Assembly (NCBI GenBank): GCA_003719395.1
Contig: RHMC01000002.1
Location: forward strand, 107,195 to 171,194
Reading direction: 5' to 3'
DNA: 64,000 bases
Source: Streptomyces altiplanensis
Lineage (GTDB): Bacteria; Actinomycetota; Actinomycetes; Streptomycetales; Streptomycetaceae
Part shown: one piece after another, positions 17,401 to 26,496 of the stretch
How the letters are laid out: each line of letters starts with the position of its first letter
How positions within the stretch are numbered: position 1 is the first letter of the stretch
Program-made: the position numbers and the translations under genes
Notes under the pieces: model-generated
What the model was told of the DNA's origin: nothing
What the model saw: the letters and a program-made list of their open reading frames with translations, nothing else
Database searches by the model: none

Positions 17401-17649
17401 GTGATCACTGAGGAACACGTCCGGGATCTCCTGCGCCCGCGTGCGGACAACCCGACACTGGTCGTTCTCCAGGGCCGGGCACAGGTGGTCCCCGCGGCCG
17501 AACTGGGCACCGATCGCTACCGGGGCGCCCTGGAGGTTGCCTCGGCCGACGATCTCGCCCGGCGCATCGGCTCCCGTACGCCGTCCGACCAGGACATCGC
17601 CGCGCTGGCGAGCACGCTGGACGCGACTGTCACGGAACTCGGCGGCTGA
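17401..17649 (+). CDS. Conserved-looking small hypothetical protein
   Basis: An 82-residue soluble protein starting at GTG 17401 (MITEEHVRDLLRPRADNPTLVVLQGR), followed by an alternating strand/helix pattern and an acidic C-terminal helix (DQDIAALASTLDATVTELGG). It has no membrane segment or signal. A purine-rich stretch (AAAGGCGG) precedes the start. It follows the small acidic protein closely and may share its transcript. I do not recognise a characterised family; codon use and the absence of frame problems support a real gene. Confidence 0.6.
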   Translation: MITEEHVRDLLRPRADNPTLVVLQGRAQVVPAAELGTDRYRGALEVASADDLARRIGSRTPSDQDIAALASTLDATVTELGG

Positions 17650-17877
17650 GCGGCTCCCGCCCGTCCTCCGCTCCTGCTTTCCCTCCTGTTTCCCTTCCTG
17701 TCCCGCTGTTCCCGTGGGGCTCGTTCCGGCGTGCGCGCGACCGCTCCGTCGCTCCCTGCGTCCCTCGTCACCCGCGTGGCGTACCTGAGACGGCCGTCGG
17801 CCCGCCGCCGCGTTCCACTGGAGACGACAGCGCAGGTACCGGGACGTGTGAACCCGGTTCACAGTGCATGGAGTGGA

Positions 17878-18867
17878 ATGACAATGGTCCAAGTTTCGAT
17901 CGTCGTGCCGTGCTTCAACGAGAGCGAGGTGCTTGAGGTCTTTCACGAGACCCTGGTCACCGCTCTCGAACCGGTCGGAGCGACCTTCGAGATCTGCTAC
18001 GTCGACGACGGCAGCACGGACCGGACCACAGCGCTGCTGAGAGAGCTCGCGGGAGCGGATTCCCGGGTGCGTTACACCTCCTTCAGCCGGAACTTCGGCA
18101 AGGAATCCGCCATGCTCGCCGGTATGCGCATGTCCCGGGGCGCCGCGGTCGTCCTCATGGACGCCGATCTCCAGCATCCTCCCGAGTTCGTCCCCCGCAT
18201 GCTGGAACTGCACCAGCACGGGTACGACCAGGTCATCGCCCAGCGCGACCGTACGCACGAAGGGGCTCTGCGGACCGCGCTCTGCCGCGCCTACTACCGC
18301 CTCGTACGGCGCTGCATGAACGTCGAGATCGTGAACGGGGCGGGCGACTTCAGGCTCCTGTCGCGTCGTGCGGTCGATTCCCTCCTGTCGCTCCCCGAAA
18401 GCAATCGCTTCTCCAAGGGGCTCTTCTCCTGGATCGGTTTCGACACGGTCAGCTTCACGTACGAGAACGTCCAGCGGGCCGCCGGGCAGTCCAAGTGGAG
18501 CGGCCGGCATCTGCTGAACTACGGCATCGACGGGCTGCTCTCCTTCAACAGCCGTCCGCTGCGCCTGGCGATCCACACCGGGCTCTGGCTCTTTCTGTCC
18601 GCGCTCGTCTACGCGCTGTGGATCATCGCGAACGCCGTACTGGACGGTGTCGAAACGCCCGGTTACGCGACGCTGATCACCGCGGTCGTCGCACTCAGCG
18701 GAGTCCAGCTGGCCACTCTCGGCGTCATCGGGGAGTACGTGGGGCGCATCTACGACGAGACGAAGCACCGACCGCACTACGTGGTCCGTGAAACGGACGA
18801 GTCCTCCGCAGCGCTTCCCTCCGGCCTCTCGCTGGAGCCCGCGGGACGGGCGCGGCCGGAGGCATGA
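17878..18867 (+). CDS. GtrB-like polyprenyl-phosphate glycosyltransferase (GT2)
   Basis: A 329-residue DPM1/GtrB-type enzyme that would transfer a sugar from a nucleotide donor to undecaprenyl phosphate on the cytoplasmic face. The GT-A domain shows [22 protein letters not shown], the metal motif [10 protein letters not shown], and [12 protein letters not shown] with [11 protein letters not shown]. Two C-terminal membrane helices follow ([15 protein letters not shown] and [20 protein letters not shown]), the standard GtrB layout. The ATG at 17878 or 17884 is supported by GGAGTGG just upstream. Its stop overlaps the GtrA start by 4 bp. It is intact and of normal length. The sugar cannot be read from sequence. 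Confidence 0.9.
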   Translation: MTMVQVSIVVPCFNESEVLEVFHETLVTALEPVGATFEICYVDDGSTDRTTALLRELAGADSRVRYTSFSRNFGKESAMLAGMRMSRGAAVVLMDADLQHPPEFVPRMLELHQHGYDQVIAQRDRTHEGALRTALCRAYYRLVRRCMNVEIVNGAGDFRLLSRRAVDSLLSLPESNRFSKGLFSWIGFDTVSFTYENVQRAAGQSKWSGRHLLNYGIDGLLSFNSRPLRLAIHTGLWLFLSALVYALWIIANAVLDGVETPGYATLITAVVALSGVQLATLGVIGEYVGRIYDETKHRPHYVVRETDESSAALPSGLSLEPAGRARPEA

Positions 18868-19319
18868 CCGCTCCGGCGCTGCGTCAGTTCGCCTCCTTCG
18901 CCGCTGTCGGCCTCGTCAACACGGCCGTCTACTACGCCGTGTACGCCTCGCTGAACATCTGGCTGCCCTACCTGGTCGCCCATGGTGTGGGCTACGCGGT
19001 GAGCATCGTCGGATCGTTCCTGCTCAACTCGTACGTCACCCTTCGTACGAGACCGACCTGGCGTGCCTTCGTCCGCTATCCCCTGTCGGGCGTGGCCAAT
19101 GTCGTGGGCAGCGGAATCCTGCTGTACGTCGCCGTGAGCAAGCTGGGCATGGACGAGAACATCTCGGCCGTCGCCGCCGGTGTCCTCGTCACCCCGTTGT
19201 CGTTCCTGCTCGCCCGCTGGGCCATCACCTCCGGCGCTGCCGCCACCCGGTCCCCCGGGCCGCAGGCGCGGCGGGAGCCGCCGGGGCCGAAGGTCAGGGA
19301 AGCCGATTCGAGTAAGTGA
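18864..19319 (+). CDS. GtrA-family membrane protein
   Basis: A 151-residue protein with four membrane helices ([73 protein letters not shown]), the GtrA fold. GtrA proteins are thought to flip the undecaprenyl-linked sugar made by GtrB. The FxxVGxxN start and the SFLxNxxxT motif are both present. It is coupled to the upstream GtrB gene by an ATGA overlap. The C-terminal 30 residues are a disordered charged tail. Its last 26 bp overlap the convergent membrane protein gene, the candidate third component of the system. Confidence 0.88.
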   Translation: MTAPALRQFASFAAVGLVNTAVYYAVYASLNIWLPYLVAHGVGYAVSIVGSFLLNSYVTLRTRPTWRAFVRYPLSGVANVVGSGILLYVAVSKLGMDENISAVAAGVLVTPLSFLLARWAITSGAAATRSPGPQARREPPGPKVREADSSK

Positions 19320-20794
19320 CCCGGTCCAGGTGGTAGTAGTCGGCGACGCACCCGGCCGGCCAGACGTTGCGCCCCTGACCGCCGAACGGCTCCAGCATCC
19401 CGCCGACCGACAGCGGTGTGTACGGCAGTACCTTCGCGCCCTTCGCCGCCCCGGCGCGCAGGTACTGGTCCTGGCGGTCCCACTTCTGCGCCCGTACGCG
19501 CATGTCGTGGCCCAGCTGGTAGAGCGGGGCGGCCAGCCCCAGGACGGCCGCGGCGCACACCACCGCGGCAACGGCCGCCGCCGCGGCACCCGCTCCCGCA
19601 CGCGCAGGGCACGTCCCAGGAAGGCTCCGGCGCCCACGAGGAGCAGGACGTACAGCAGGAGGTAGTCGTTCCAGGTCCGCTGGGCGGTCATCACACGTGC
19701 GCCGAAGACGGGGTAGGTGATGACGGTGCAGAGGTAGCCCGAGACGAGGAGGACGAGGGCTCCGAAGAACGTCCACAGGAGCGGCCGGCACGGCAGCAGG
19801 ACCGGCGAAGGTCCCCGGCGGCCCCGTGCCAGCAGACCCAGCAGCATCCCGGCCGCGAGCGCTCCGACGTACTGCCAGGTCGTGAAGACGGTCTCCAGGA
19901 TGTGCACGTACCCGCGCAGCGACGCGATCAGCGACTCCGGGGCGAGCATGGAGGCGCTCTCCAGGCCGAACCGCTCGCGCCGTCTGCGCCCTCCCGGGGA
20001 CACCATCAGCACGATCGTGCCGATGACGGTTCCGGCCATGCCGGCCAGGGCCCAGTAGCGGGCGGTGGCCCTGGCCCGCTCGGTGAAGATCCAGCGGCCG
20101 AGCAGTACGACGCCCGAGAGCACCACCAGGCAGACCACCGACGTCTCTTCGGAGAGCGTGCCCATGAAGACCCCGGCCACCAGCACGACGACCAGGGCGG
20201 CGATCCTGCCCCGGCGGCTGCGCGCCCGCAGCAGCGGGATGGCCGCCGCACAGGCCAGCACGGGGGCGATGGTGTGCGACACGGAGGCGGCGGGCCAGTA
20301 GAACGTCTTGTACGTATTGGGGGTGGCGAAGAGGAAGACCGCCGTGACCATGGCCGCCACGAACAGCGGCACGCCGCGGGGAACCGTCTGGCCGGCCCTG
20401 CGCAACACCTGGACCGTCAGGGCCCACAGCAGGGTCAGCATGAGGACGCCGCTGATCAGGCCGAACCACTGGTGGCCGGCGACCGGGAACTTCGCGTACG
20501 CCCCGACGAGCAGGCCGTTGCCGATCCGGCCGTTGTCGGTGAGGTAGAACTTCTCGACCATCCCCCAGACACCGAGGTCGCGCACTTTGGGCAGGAAGCA
20601 CCACTCGTCGGCGCTGGGACGGACGTGACGGCCCAGCCACGAGGCCGCCGTGAGCAGCCCGAGCGGCAGCAGGGAAAGCCCCGCCACCCACGTGGCGTCG
20701 ACAGCCGGAAGAGGCTCCGGCCCCTCCCCCGCTCCGGACCGCCTCCGCCCGGTACCGGTTCGCGCGGGGTGGCGACACCCGGTGCAGCCGTCAC
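19294..20794 (-). pseudogene. DUF6056-like polytopic membrane protein, candidate third Gtr component, frameshifted
   Basis: A large membrane protein of about 500 codons with roughly ten hydrophobic helices. Near the N-terminus [15 protein letters not shown] and [15 protein letters not shown] resemble the acidic first periplasmic loop of GT-C-type transferases and DUF6056 proteins. Its convergent pairing with gtrA and gtrB fits the modular Gtr scheme, where a third, variable membrane enzyme moves the lipid-linked sugar onto the cell-surface polymer. Frame breaks lie near 20720 (after the GTG start at 20794, [10 protein letters not shown]) and near 19590, before the tail [21 protein letters not shown]. 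The transferase role is inferred from context and topology. Confidence 0.6.
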
Positions 20795-21064
20795 AAGTTC
20801 TCCCGTCCTCCGCCTGGACCTGGAGGTGAAGCCCTCCACCGCACGGCATCGTGACCGGCCGCTGTTCATCCGCGCACAGGACCACGCCGCCGTGTGTCCG
20901 TTTGCCGTCCAATGGAGCAATCCGGGCGGTCCGGCGCGGGCTTCCGGTCCGTCCCTCCGGCCGGCCGCCGGCGACCGTGCGATGTACATGTGTGCGGTGA
21001 AGGGCCGGTCGGCGAAGATGTGGCTGTCACGTGTCACCCGTCAGAGCGAGGAGCGTCCGGGCAT

Positions 21065-22113
21065 ATGCCCACTTCCGGTTCCGGTACACGGCCGCCGACG
21101 ATCGCCGATGTCGCCAAGGCCGCCGCAGTGTCGCGGACGACCGTCTCGCACGCCCTGAACGGGCTCGGGAAGGTCGACCCGAGGACCCGCGAGCGCATCA
21201 AGAAGATCGCCGCCGACCTCGGTTACCGGCCGAACCTGCGGGCGCAGCGGCTGCGGAGGGGGCAGGCGAAGGCCATCGCGCTCGTCTCGTCGATGCCCTT
21301 CGCGGTGGCCGGAGGGCCGTCCCGGCTCGGCTTCTACATGGAGGTCGCCGCCGCGGCCGCCGAGCGGGCGCTCGTGCACGACTACGCACTCGTGCTCGTA
21401 CCGCCCGTGCAGTCGGGTTCGGCGCTGTACTCCCTGGACATCGACGGCGCCATCGTCGTGGAGCCCGACGAGAACGACATGGCCGTGGCGCAGTTGCGGG
21501 AGCGCCACCTGCCGTACGTCGCGCTCGGCCGGCCCGTGTCGCCCGAGGACGACGCCCCGTACGTCGATCTGCCCCGTGAGCGAATTCGTCGCCGAGCTGC
21601 TTCTGACGCACCTCCGGGAGCAGGGAGCGCGCCGTCCGGCACTGATCATCGGCGCCGGTGCCCGCCATTCCGCGGTCGACGCCCGCGCCGCGTTCGAGCG
21701 CTTCGCCGCCGAACACGGGTGGGACCCGCTCGTCGCGACGGCTCCCGAGGAGGGCGGTGAGCAGGCCGGGTACGACCGCTGCGCCGCCCTGCTGGCCGCC
21801 CACCCCGGGATCGACTCGGTCTGCGCGCTGGTGGACGCCTTCGCGGTGGGCGCCGTCCGGGCGATCCGGGACAGCGGCCGCAGGATCCCGGACGACGTCA
21901 TGGTCGTCACCCGGTACGACGGTCTGCGGGCCCGGACCTGCGAACCCCCGCTGACCGCCGTCGACCTGCGTGGGCCGGGCCGCCGCGGACGCGGTGGAGC
22001 TGCTGCTCGGCCGGCTGGGCGGCGCGGCGGCGGACACGGCGCCGGCGGTGGCGGTGCCCGCGCCGCGCGTGGTCCCCCGGGCCTCGTCGCTGCGCGTCAC
22101 CGGCGCAGCATGA
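21065..22113 (+). pseudogene. LacI-family transcriptional regulator (first), frameshifted
   Basis: A LacI-type repressor of about 349 codons. The N-terminal HTH is textbook: TIADVAKAAAVSRTTVSHALNG, then the hinge region LGYRPNLRAQRLRRG. The periplasmic-binding-like core follows (AIALVSSMPFAVAGG, DGAIVVEPDEND, RPALIIGAG, DSVCALVDAFAVGAVRAI, DDVMVVTRYDG). Frames change near 21575 and 21975; the final piece ends DAVELLLGRLGG and stops at 22113, overlapping the convergent permease by 17 bp. The ATG at 21065 is preferred over the opening at 20894. Its targets are unknown. The downstream permease and fusion gene lie on the other strand, so autoregulation or a distant target is possible. Confidence 0.8.
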
Positions 22114-22807
22114 GCACCGCCCCGGAGACGAGGGCGAAGACCAGCACGAACAGGCGCATCCTCCGGGCGTCGAAGCGGTGGTGCACCAGCCGGCTCAGCC
22201 AGGCCCCCGCCGCGATCGCGGGCAACAGCAGTACCGTCCATCCCAGTTGGGCCGGACTGCCCTGTCCGGTCGCGAACAGCAGTGCGAGCGAGGCGACTTC
22301 GCCGACGAGGAAGCACACAGCGACCGTGGACCGCAGCTCCGCCGGCGGGCGGTGCTGGTAGACCAGAGCGAGGGGCGGGCCACCGACCCCGGTCGCGGTC
22401 TCCGTGAGTCCGGTGACGGCCCCGGCGGCGACGTACGCGCGCCGGCCGGGTGCGAACGCCGGAGCGGCGAGGCTGACCACCGCCGCCAGCACGGTCGACG
22501 CTCCGACGAACAGACCGAGACTGCGGTCCGGGATGGCCCACAGCAGCATGAGTCCGCCCGGTGTGGCCGCCAGCCGCGCGGCGGTGATCCAGCCGGCCCC
22601 GCGCAGGTCGAGAGAGGCCCGTTCGCGCCACGCGACGTACAGGTTGAGCGGGATCATGGACGCGAGTACGAACACCGGGACCAGACCGGGATCGAGCAGT
22701 CCTGCCACCGGCGCGACGATCAGTGCGAAGCCCAGACCGCTGCTCCCCTGGACGAACGCCGCGACGGCCACCGTCACCGCGAGAATCGCCGCCGTCTCCG
22801 TACTCAC
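22097..22807 (-). CDS. TauE/SafE-type membrane transporter
   Basis: A 236-residue permease of the sulfite exporter TauE/SafE (DUF81) family with seven to eight membrane helices. It has the family's internal duplication: the N-terminal half contains FVQGSSGLGFALIVAPVAGLL and the second half VTGLTETATGVGGPPLALVYQ, each with the typical G-x-G-G/P pattern. The GTG at 22807 (MSTETAAIL) overlaps the stop of the upstream fusion gene (GTGA), so the two are translated together. Substrates in this family are sulfite, sulfoacetate or other small organic anions. Coupling to remnants of purine genes may instead point to a nitrogen-compound role. Confidence 0.8.
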   Translation of the reverse strand: MSTETAAILAVTVAVAAFVQGSSGLGFALIVAPVAGLLDPGLVPVFVLASMIPLNLYVAWRERASLDLRGAGWITAARLAATPGGLMLLWAIPDRSLGLFVGASTVLAAVVSLAAPAFAPGRRAYVAAGAVTGLTETATGVGGPPLALVYQHRPPAELRSTVAVCFLVGEVASLALLFATGQGSPAQLGWTVLLLPAIAAGAWLSRLVHHRFDARRMRLFVLVFALVSGAVLMLRR

Positions 22808-23517
22808 TGTGCCGCGCTCCGCTCCGCGCGGGCGCGGCGTGCGCGCGTGGAGGTGGGGTGGACGCGGGTCACGGGGGCCCGCTCCACCACCTTCCGGCTC
22901 AGTTCGGCGGCCCGTCGCACCAGCGCGGGGCCGTCCCAGTCCGTCGGCTGCCCTCGCCACAGACGCAGCCGGCCGGCGACGAAGACCGCGGTGATCTGGT
23001 CGCGGTTGCCGCGCCGTACCAGCTCCCACGGCAGGTCCCAGGACAGCCGCATCTCCGGTCCGATCACGTCGACGAGCAGGAGTTCGGCGGCGGCGCCTTC
23101 GGCTGTCGGCCGGTACGGGGCGCCGAGCCCGACGGCGTCGGCGCCTCCCCGGCCCGCGTGCTCCAGCCAGGTCCAGCCCGCGCCCCAGGAGAGCGGGGCG
23201 CCGCCGGGCAGTATGACGAACGGCAGCCGGGGGCCGAACTTCCACGGCCCCAGCGACTGGACGAGGGTTCCGGCCCCGGAGAGCAGGAAGGCCGCCGAGA
23301 GCAGGTCGACGGTCAGGCCGGGGTCGAGACGGAGTGTCGCGCTCATCAGGAAGATCGCCGAGATGGGGGTCGCGGCCATGACGAGGACGTGCTGGATGCC
23401 GAAGAGCAGGATCCTGCCGATCGGGCGGGATTCGTCCACGGGGTGCGGCGTGGGAGAAGCCGTGGGAAGGGGCTGGGGGCGGGACTCGGGAAGGGACGCG
23501 GGGCGGGGACTGGACAC
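22804..23517 (-). CDS. Fusion: N-terminal NCS2 permease remnant joined to amidohydrolase C-terminus
   Basis: A single open frame of 237 residues made of two unrelated pieces. Residues 30-110 (RIGRILLFGIQHVLVMAATPISAIF-like start, later FLLSGAGTLVQSLGPWKFGPRLPFVILPG) are the first helices of an NCS2 xanthine/uracil permease. From about residue 117 (WLEHAGRGGADAVGLG, EGAAAELLLVDV, WELVRRGNRDQITAVFVAGR) it is the C-terminal tail of a cytosine/guanine-deaminase-like amidohydrolase. The catalytic His and Asp of the deaminase and most permease helices are missing, so neither activity is expected. A deletion between two neighbouring purine genes explains it best. The GTG at 23517 has an ACGGAG site. 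Confidence 0.75.
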   Translation of the reverse strand: MSSPRPASLPESRPQPLPTASPTPHPVDESRPIGRILLFGIQHVLVMAATPISAIFLMSATLRLDPGLTVDLLSAAFLLSGAGTLVQSLGPWKFGPRLPFVILPGGAPLSWGAGWTWLEHAGRGGADAVGLGAPYRPTAEGAAAELLLVDVIGPEMRLSWDLPWELVRRGNRDQITAVFVAGRLRLWRGQPTDWDGPALVRRAAELSRKVVERAPVTRVHPTSTRARRARAERSAAQ

Positions 23518-23663
23518 GTTCGAGCTCCGTTCGGCTCGCTCCGGCTTCGACCATGATCCGGCCCGGGACCGGCGAACGGGTGGTTCTGTGGTTGCGCGGC
23601 TTCATGTCCGGCAGGCCGGGCATCCGTTCGTCGAACGGTTTCGAGCCGAGGAACGGTGTGGTG

Positions 23664-24077
23664 ATGACTGAGTACGAACGTTCGCGCACAATGCCGGCGC
23701 TGCCCGAGCACATCTTCGACCAGGCGGCCAACGTCGACCAGCTGGACCAGTGGTTGCCGGAGGCACTGCATGTGCGGGCCGAGGAACTGCCCGCCGTCAC
23801 CGTCCACGAGGACCGCACCGACGAGGACACCTCGGCGCTGCTGCGCGCGCAGAAGGACCAGATGCGGCTGGAGTGGGGGACCAGGGACCAGGGAAGCTAC
23901 ACCGGGTGGCTCCAAGTGGCCGGTCTGGGCAGCGGAGCCTCCGAGGTGACGGTGCATCTTTCGTTCTTCGACGAGGACCACGACCCCGGAGAGAAAGCCG
24001 TGAATGACGCACTCGACCACAGTCTTGAACGCCTGGAGCGTCAGGTACGGCTGCGCGTCGACAACGCGGCCGGCTGA
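23664..24077 (+). CDS. SRPBCC (START-like) family protein
   Basis: A 137-residue soluble protein with the polyketide-cyclase/START-like helix-grip fold signature: MPALPEHIFDQAANVDQLDQWLP at the N-terminus, a central strand series (MRLEWG, GSYTGWLQV, SEVTVHLSFF) and a long C-terminal helix (AVNDALDHSLERLERQVRLRV). Such proteins bind hydrophobic ligands or act as small-molecule shields. The ATG at 23664 has GAGGAAC upstream; the frame opens earlier at 23553 without support. It is divergent from the fusion gene. A second, unrelated-looking SRPBCC gene lies at 28940. Ligand unknown. Confidence 0.75.
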   Translation: MTEYERSRTMPALPEHIFDQAANVDQLDQWLPEALHVRAEELPAVTVHEDRTDEDTSALLRAQKDQMRLEWGTRDQGSYTGWLQVAGLGSGASEVTVHLSFFDEDHDPGEKAVNDALDHSLERLERQVRLRVDNAAG

Positions 24078-24142
24078 GGGATCCGGCTCCGTCCGCCGTT
24101 CTCCGCCGCCAGCTGCCGGGCTCGTCACCGACAGGGTGGTAC

Positions 24143-24166
24143 GGCTGTCGAGCCCGTAGTGGGTAC
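24143..24166 (+). promoter_or_regulatory. Possible SigB-type promoter (GGCT-N14-GGGTAC)
   Basis: This fits the streptomycete SigB-like consensus GNNT-N14-16-GGGTAY exactly, but it lies about 230 bp upstream of the small acidic protein gene at 24397, with no better gene between. One match of this loose pattern can occur by chance, so confidence is limited. Confidence 0.35.
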
Positions 24167-24396
24167 ACGGAGGCAGTGCGACGACGAAAACGTTCCAGTG
24201 CCCGTTCGGCCTCGCCGGCTCGCTCATTGCCTTCCGCCGCCCCTGCGGGCCGCTCCATGGGGCCCGTTCGGGCGCCTCTTGTCGCCGGATCGCCGGAAAG
24301 CCGCCGAGCGCCGAAAATGGCGTGTGAACGGCCGAGAGGGCCGAATGACCTCCGCTTCCACGACTACCGGGCACTTCGCCAGTGAGGACCACCCCG

Positions 24397-24543
24397 ATGA
24401 GTGATCAGACACCTTCCCAGGCAGAGGGCGAACGCGAAGACGAGGAGCGCGAGAACGTGCGCCAGACGACCCCTTCCCAGGCAGAGGGCGAGCGGGACGA
24501 GAGCGAGGGGCAGGAGCCGGAGGGCGGCGCCGCTTCCGAGTAA
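24397..24543 (+). CDS. 48-residue acidic protein with internal duplication
   Basis: A very small, highly acidic protein, below usual ORF cut-offs: MSDQTPSQAEGEREDEE, then RENVRQTTPSQAEGERDESEG, ending GGAASE at TAA 24543. The peptide TPSQAEGER appears twice, encoded by two identical 20-bp words exactly 60 bp apart. GAGGACC lies before the ATG. It has no hydrophobic residues to speak of and must be disordered. The HTH-type regulator at 24624 follows after 80 bp. It may be a stress-related hydrophilic peptide. Function unknown, and being real is inferred from the start context and codon bias. Confidence 0.55.
   Translation: MSDQTPSQAEGEREDEERENVRQTTPSQAEGERDESEGQEPEGGAASE
24412..24491 (+). repeat. 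Two identical 20-bp words 60 bp apart inside the acidic peptide gene
   Basis: CCTTCCCAGGCAGAGGGCGA occurs at 24412-24431 and again at 24472-24491. The 60-bp period keeps frame, so the peptide duplicates 20 codons imperfectly. It looks like a recent in-frame tandem duplication. Confidence 0.75.
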
Positions 24544-24623
24544 TTCCCTCTCCGCCCCTCTGCGTGCGGGATACCCGCGTGCCAGACTCGGCAGGAAAGG
24601 GCCGCGGTGGAGGAGGGCTCGGA

Positions 24624-25851
24624 ATGTCCGACGGTCGCCCCGCATGGGCGCAGCGCATGGAGTCCGAGCGCGCCGCCCGTGGCTGGAGCCCGCTGGACGC
24701 GGCCCGCGCGATGATCGCCCACTCCCCCGATCCGCTTCCGGGGCCGCAGGCGCTGGCCCGGGAGTGGCGTCGGTGGGAGTCCGGCGCGACCGAACCCCGG
24801 GACCACAAGGCGCTGATCTCACAGGTGTTCGGTACGCCGACCCTCGCCTTCTTCCCTCCGGAGCGCCCCCGTGGCAGCCGGTCCGGGGCGCGGGCCGCCG
24901 CGGGGGCGGACACCGCTGAGGTCATCGCGCGGCTGCACGCGAATGACGTGGACCGGGCCACACTCGACGCCCTTGCCCTCACGGTCGACCGGCTGTGCTC
25001 GGAGTACGCCCGCCTGCCGGGCGAACACCTGCTGTCGGAGGGCCGTTCCTGGTCGCGCCGGCTCTCCGGAGTGCTGCGGTCGCGGCGACTGACCGCGTCC
25101 GAGCACCGGGAGGTCCTGGTGCGGGCGGGGATGCTGGCGCTGCTGATCGCGCTGGTCTACGACTCGGGCTCCTGGGACGGTGCCGAGGCCGCCCGGCGGG
25201 CCGCGCTGTCCTTGGCGGGCGAGGCGGGCCACCCCCGGATCGCCGGATGGGGGCACGAGATGCGTGCCTGGTTCGCGTTGACCCGGGGAGACCTGCGTGA
25301 GGTGATCGCGGCCTCGGAGGAGGGCATCGCAGCCGCGCCGCACACGGACGTCGAGGTGCAGCTGTGGGCGCAGAAGGCCAAGGCGTGGGCGCGGATCGGC
25401 GACCGGCGCCAGGTCGAGACCGCTCTTGACCGCGGCCGCCGTCTCCTTGAGGAGCTGGGCCTGCCGCAGAACCCGGAGAATCACTTCACCGCCGACCCCG
25501 CGAAGTGGGACTTCTACTCGATGGACTGCTACCGCAAGCTCGGCGAGGACCGGCTTGCCGAGAATCTCGCCCGTCAGGTGCTGCGGGCCGGTGTCGATCA
25601 CGACGGTACGGACCGCTCACCGATGCGGAACGCGGAGGCGCGGATCACCCTGGGTGTCGTCGCCGCCCGGCAGGGCGCGTTCGACGAGGCGGTCGCCTTC
25701 GGCATGAAGGCGCTCGGTGGCGGACGCCGTTCCCTGCCGTCCCTGTCGATGGTCGCCGAAGACCTCGGCCAGCATCCTGGCCCGGCAGGATCCGGGCCGC
25801 CCCGGCGTACGCGCCTTCCTCGACCACCTGCGGACGCTGCCGCGCGCCTGA
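24624..25851 (+). CDS. Actinobacterial HTH-TPR-type regulator, C-terminal frame break
   Basis: A regulator of about 408 codons. Residues 5-75 form a divergent XRE-like HTH (WAQRMESERAARGWSPLDAARAMI, then LAREWRRWESGATEPRD, FGTPTLAFFPPE). The long C-terminal part is all-helical and TPR-like (LVYDSGSWDGAEAARRAALSLAGEAG, REVIAASEEGIAAAPH, QVETALDRGRRLLEELG, GAFDEAVAFGMKAL). This architecture is common among streptomycete developmental and stress regulators. Near 25770 the frame slips; the natural ending (SILARQDPGRPGVRAFLDHLRTLPRA) is readable in another frame to a TGA at 25851. The ATG at 24624 follows GGAGGAGGG. It sits just downstream of the tiny acidic gene and may be its co-regulated partner. 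Confidence 0.7.
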
Positions 25852-25946
25852 GTACGGGAACGCCGTCGCGTCCGGGGCCCTGATCTCCTCGGTCCCCGGC
25901 ACTCGCGACGACCGTTCCGCACCGCGCGGTGCGGTCCACCGCAGGC

Positions 25947-26357
25947 TCAGCGTCCGGCCGCCCGCGCCTTGATCAGGTCCTCCAGCGACGTGTCGTGCGG
26001 GAGCTGGCCTCCCGGTGTCAGCTTGTCCACCACCTCCGGCAGGACCTGAGCGAGCTGATCGGCGGCCTCGTCCGGGGTCACCCCCGCCTCCTGGGCCACC
26101 TTCTGGAGTGTGCCCGGCGGCAGCACCTCTGCGAGCTGTGCGCCGTCGATCGGCTCGTTGCCACCCGCTCCGACCCATGTGTGGGCCTTGTGCCCCAGTC
26201 CTTGTTCGCCGAACACCGCCAGCAGCCGGTCCAGCGGGTTGCCGCTCCCTGCCGTGCTCCCGCTGAGCGAGCCGAGCAGGGAGCCGAGGAGGTCCGCCCT
26301 TCCGTCGCCTTTCCCCAGCAGCCCTTCGAGCAGTCGCCCCAGGTCTTCTCCCGCCAC
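25947..26357 (-). CDS. YidB-family (DUF937) protein
   Basis: A 136-residue YidB-like protein. It begins MAGEDLGRLLEGLLGKG, has a Gly/Ser-rich linker (LLGSLLGSLSGSTAGSGNP) and then the conserved core: LDRLLAVFGEQGLGHKAHTWVGAGGNEPIDGAQLAEVLPPGTLQ is the GLGxxxxSWIGxGxNxPI-type block (written here only as landmarks HKAHTWVG and NEPI), followed by AGVTPDEAADQLAQVLPEVVDKLTP. Function is unknown; it is cytosolic and often near stress genes. The GTG at 26357 is chosen because GAGGAAAGG lies 7 nt upstream, whereas the opening at 26405 has none. Intact and of normal length. Confidence 0.82.
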   Translation of the reverse strand: MAGEDLGRLLEGLLGKGDGRADLLGSLLGSLSGSTAGSGNPLDRLLAVFGEQGLGHKAHTWVGAGGNEPIDGAQLAEVLPPGTLQKVAQEAGVTPDEAADQLAQVLPEVVDKLTPGGQLPHDTSLEDLIKARAAGR

Positions 26358-26496
26358 GGTCAGCCCTTTCCTCGCCAGTGGAACCGGTGGTGTACAGCGC
26401 GCCACCGCGGATGTGCCACCCGTCTACCCACATGGCTCTGCGCTACCCGGAAAGTCACCCGTCCGCCGTGCGGGGCGCCCCCCGCGTACACGCGGT

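Noticed and set aside
18777..20912. 711-residue minus-strand frame as one gene
   Set aside because: Only the middle is the polytopic membrane protein; both ends are low-complexity read-through into gtrB/gtrA antisense and the LacI upstream region.
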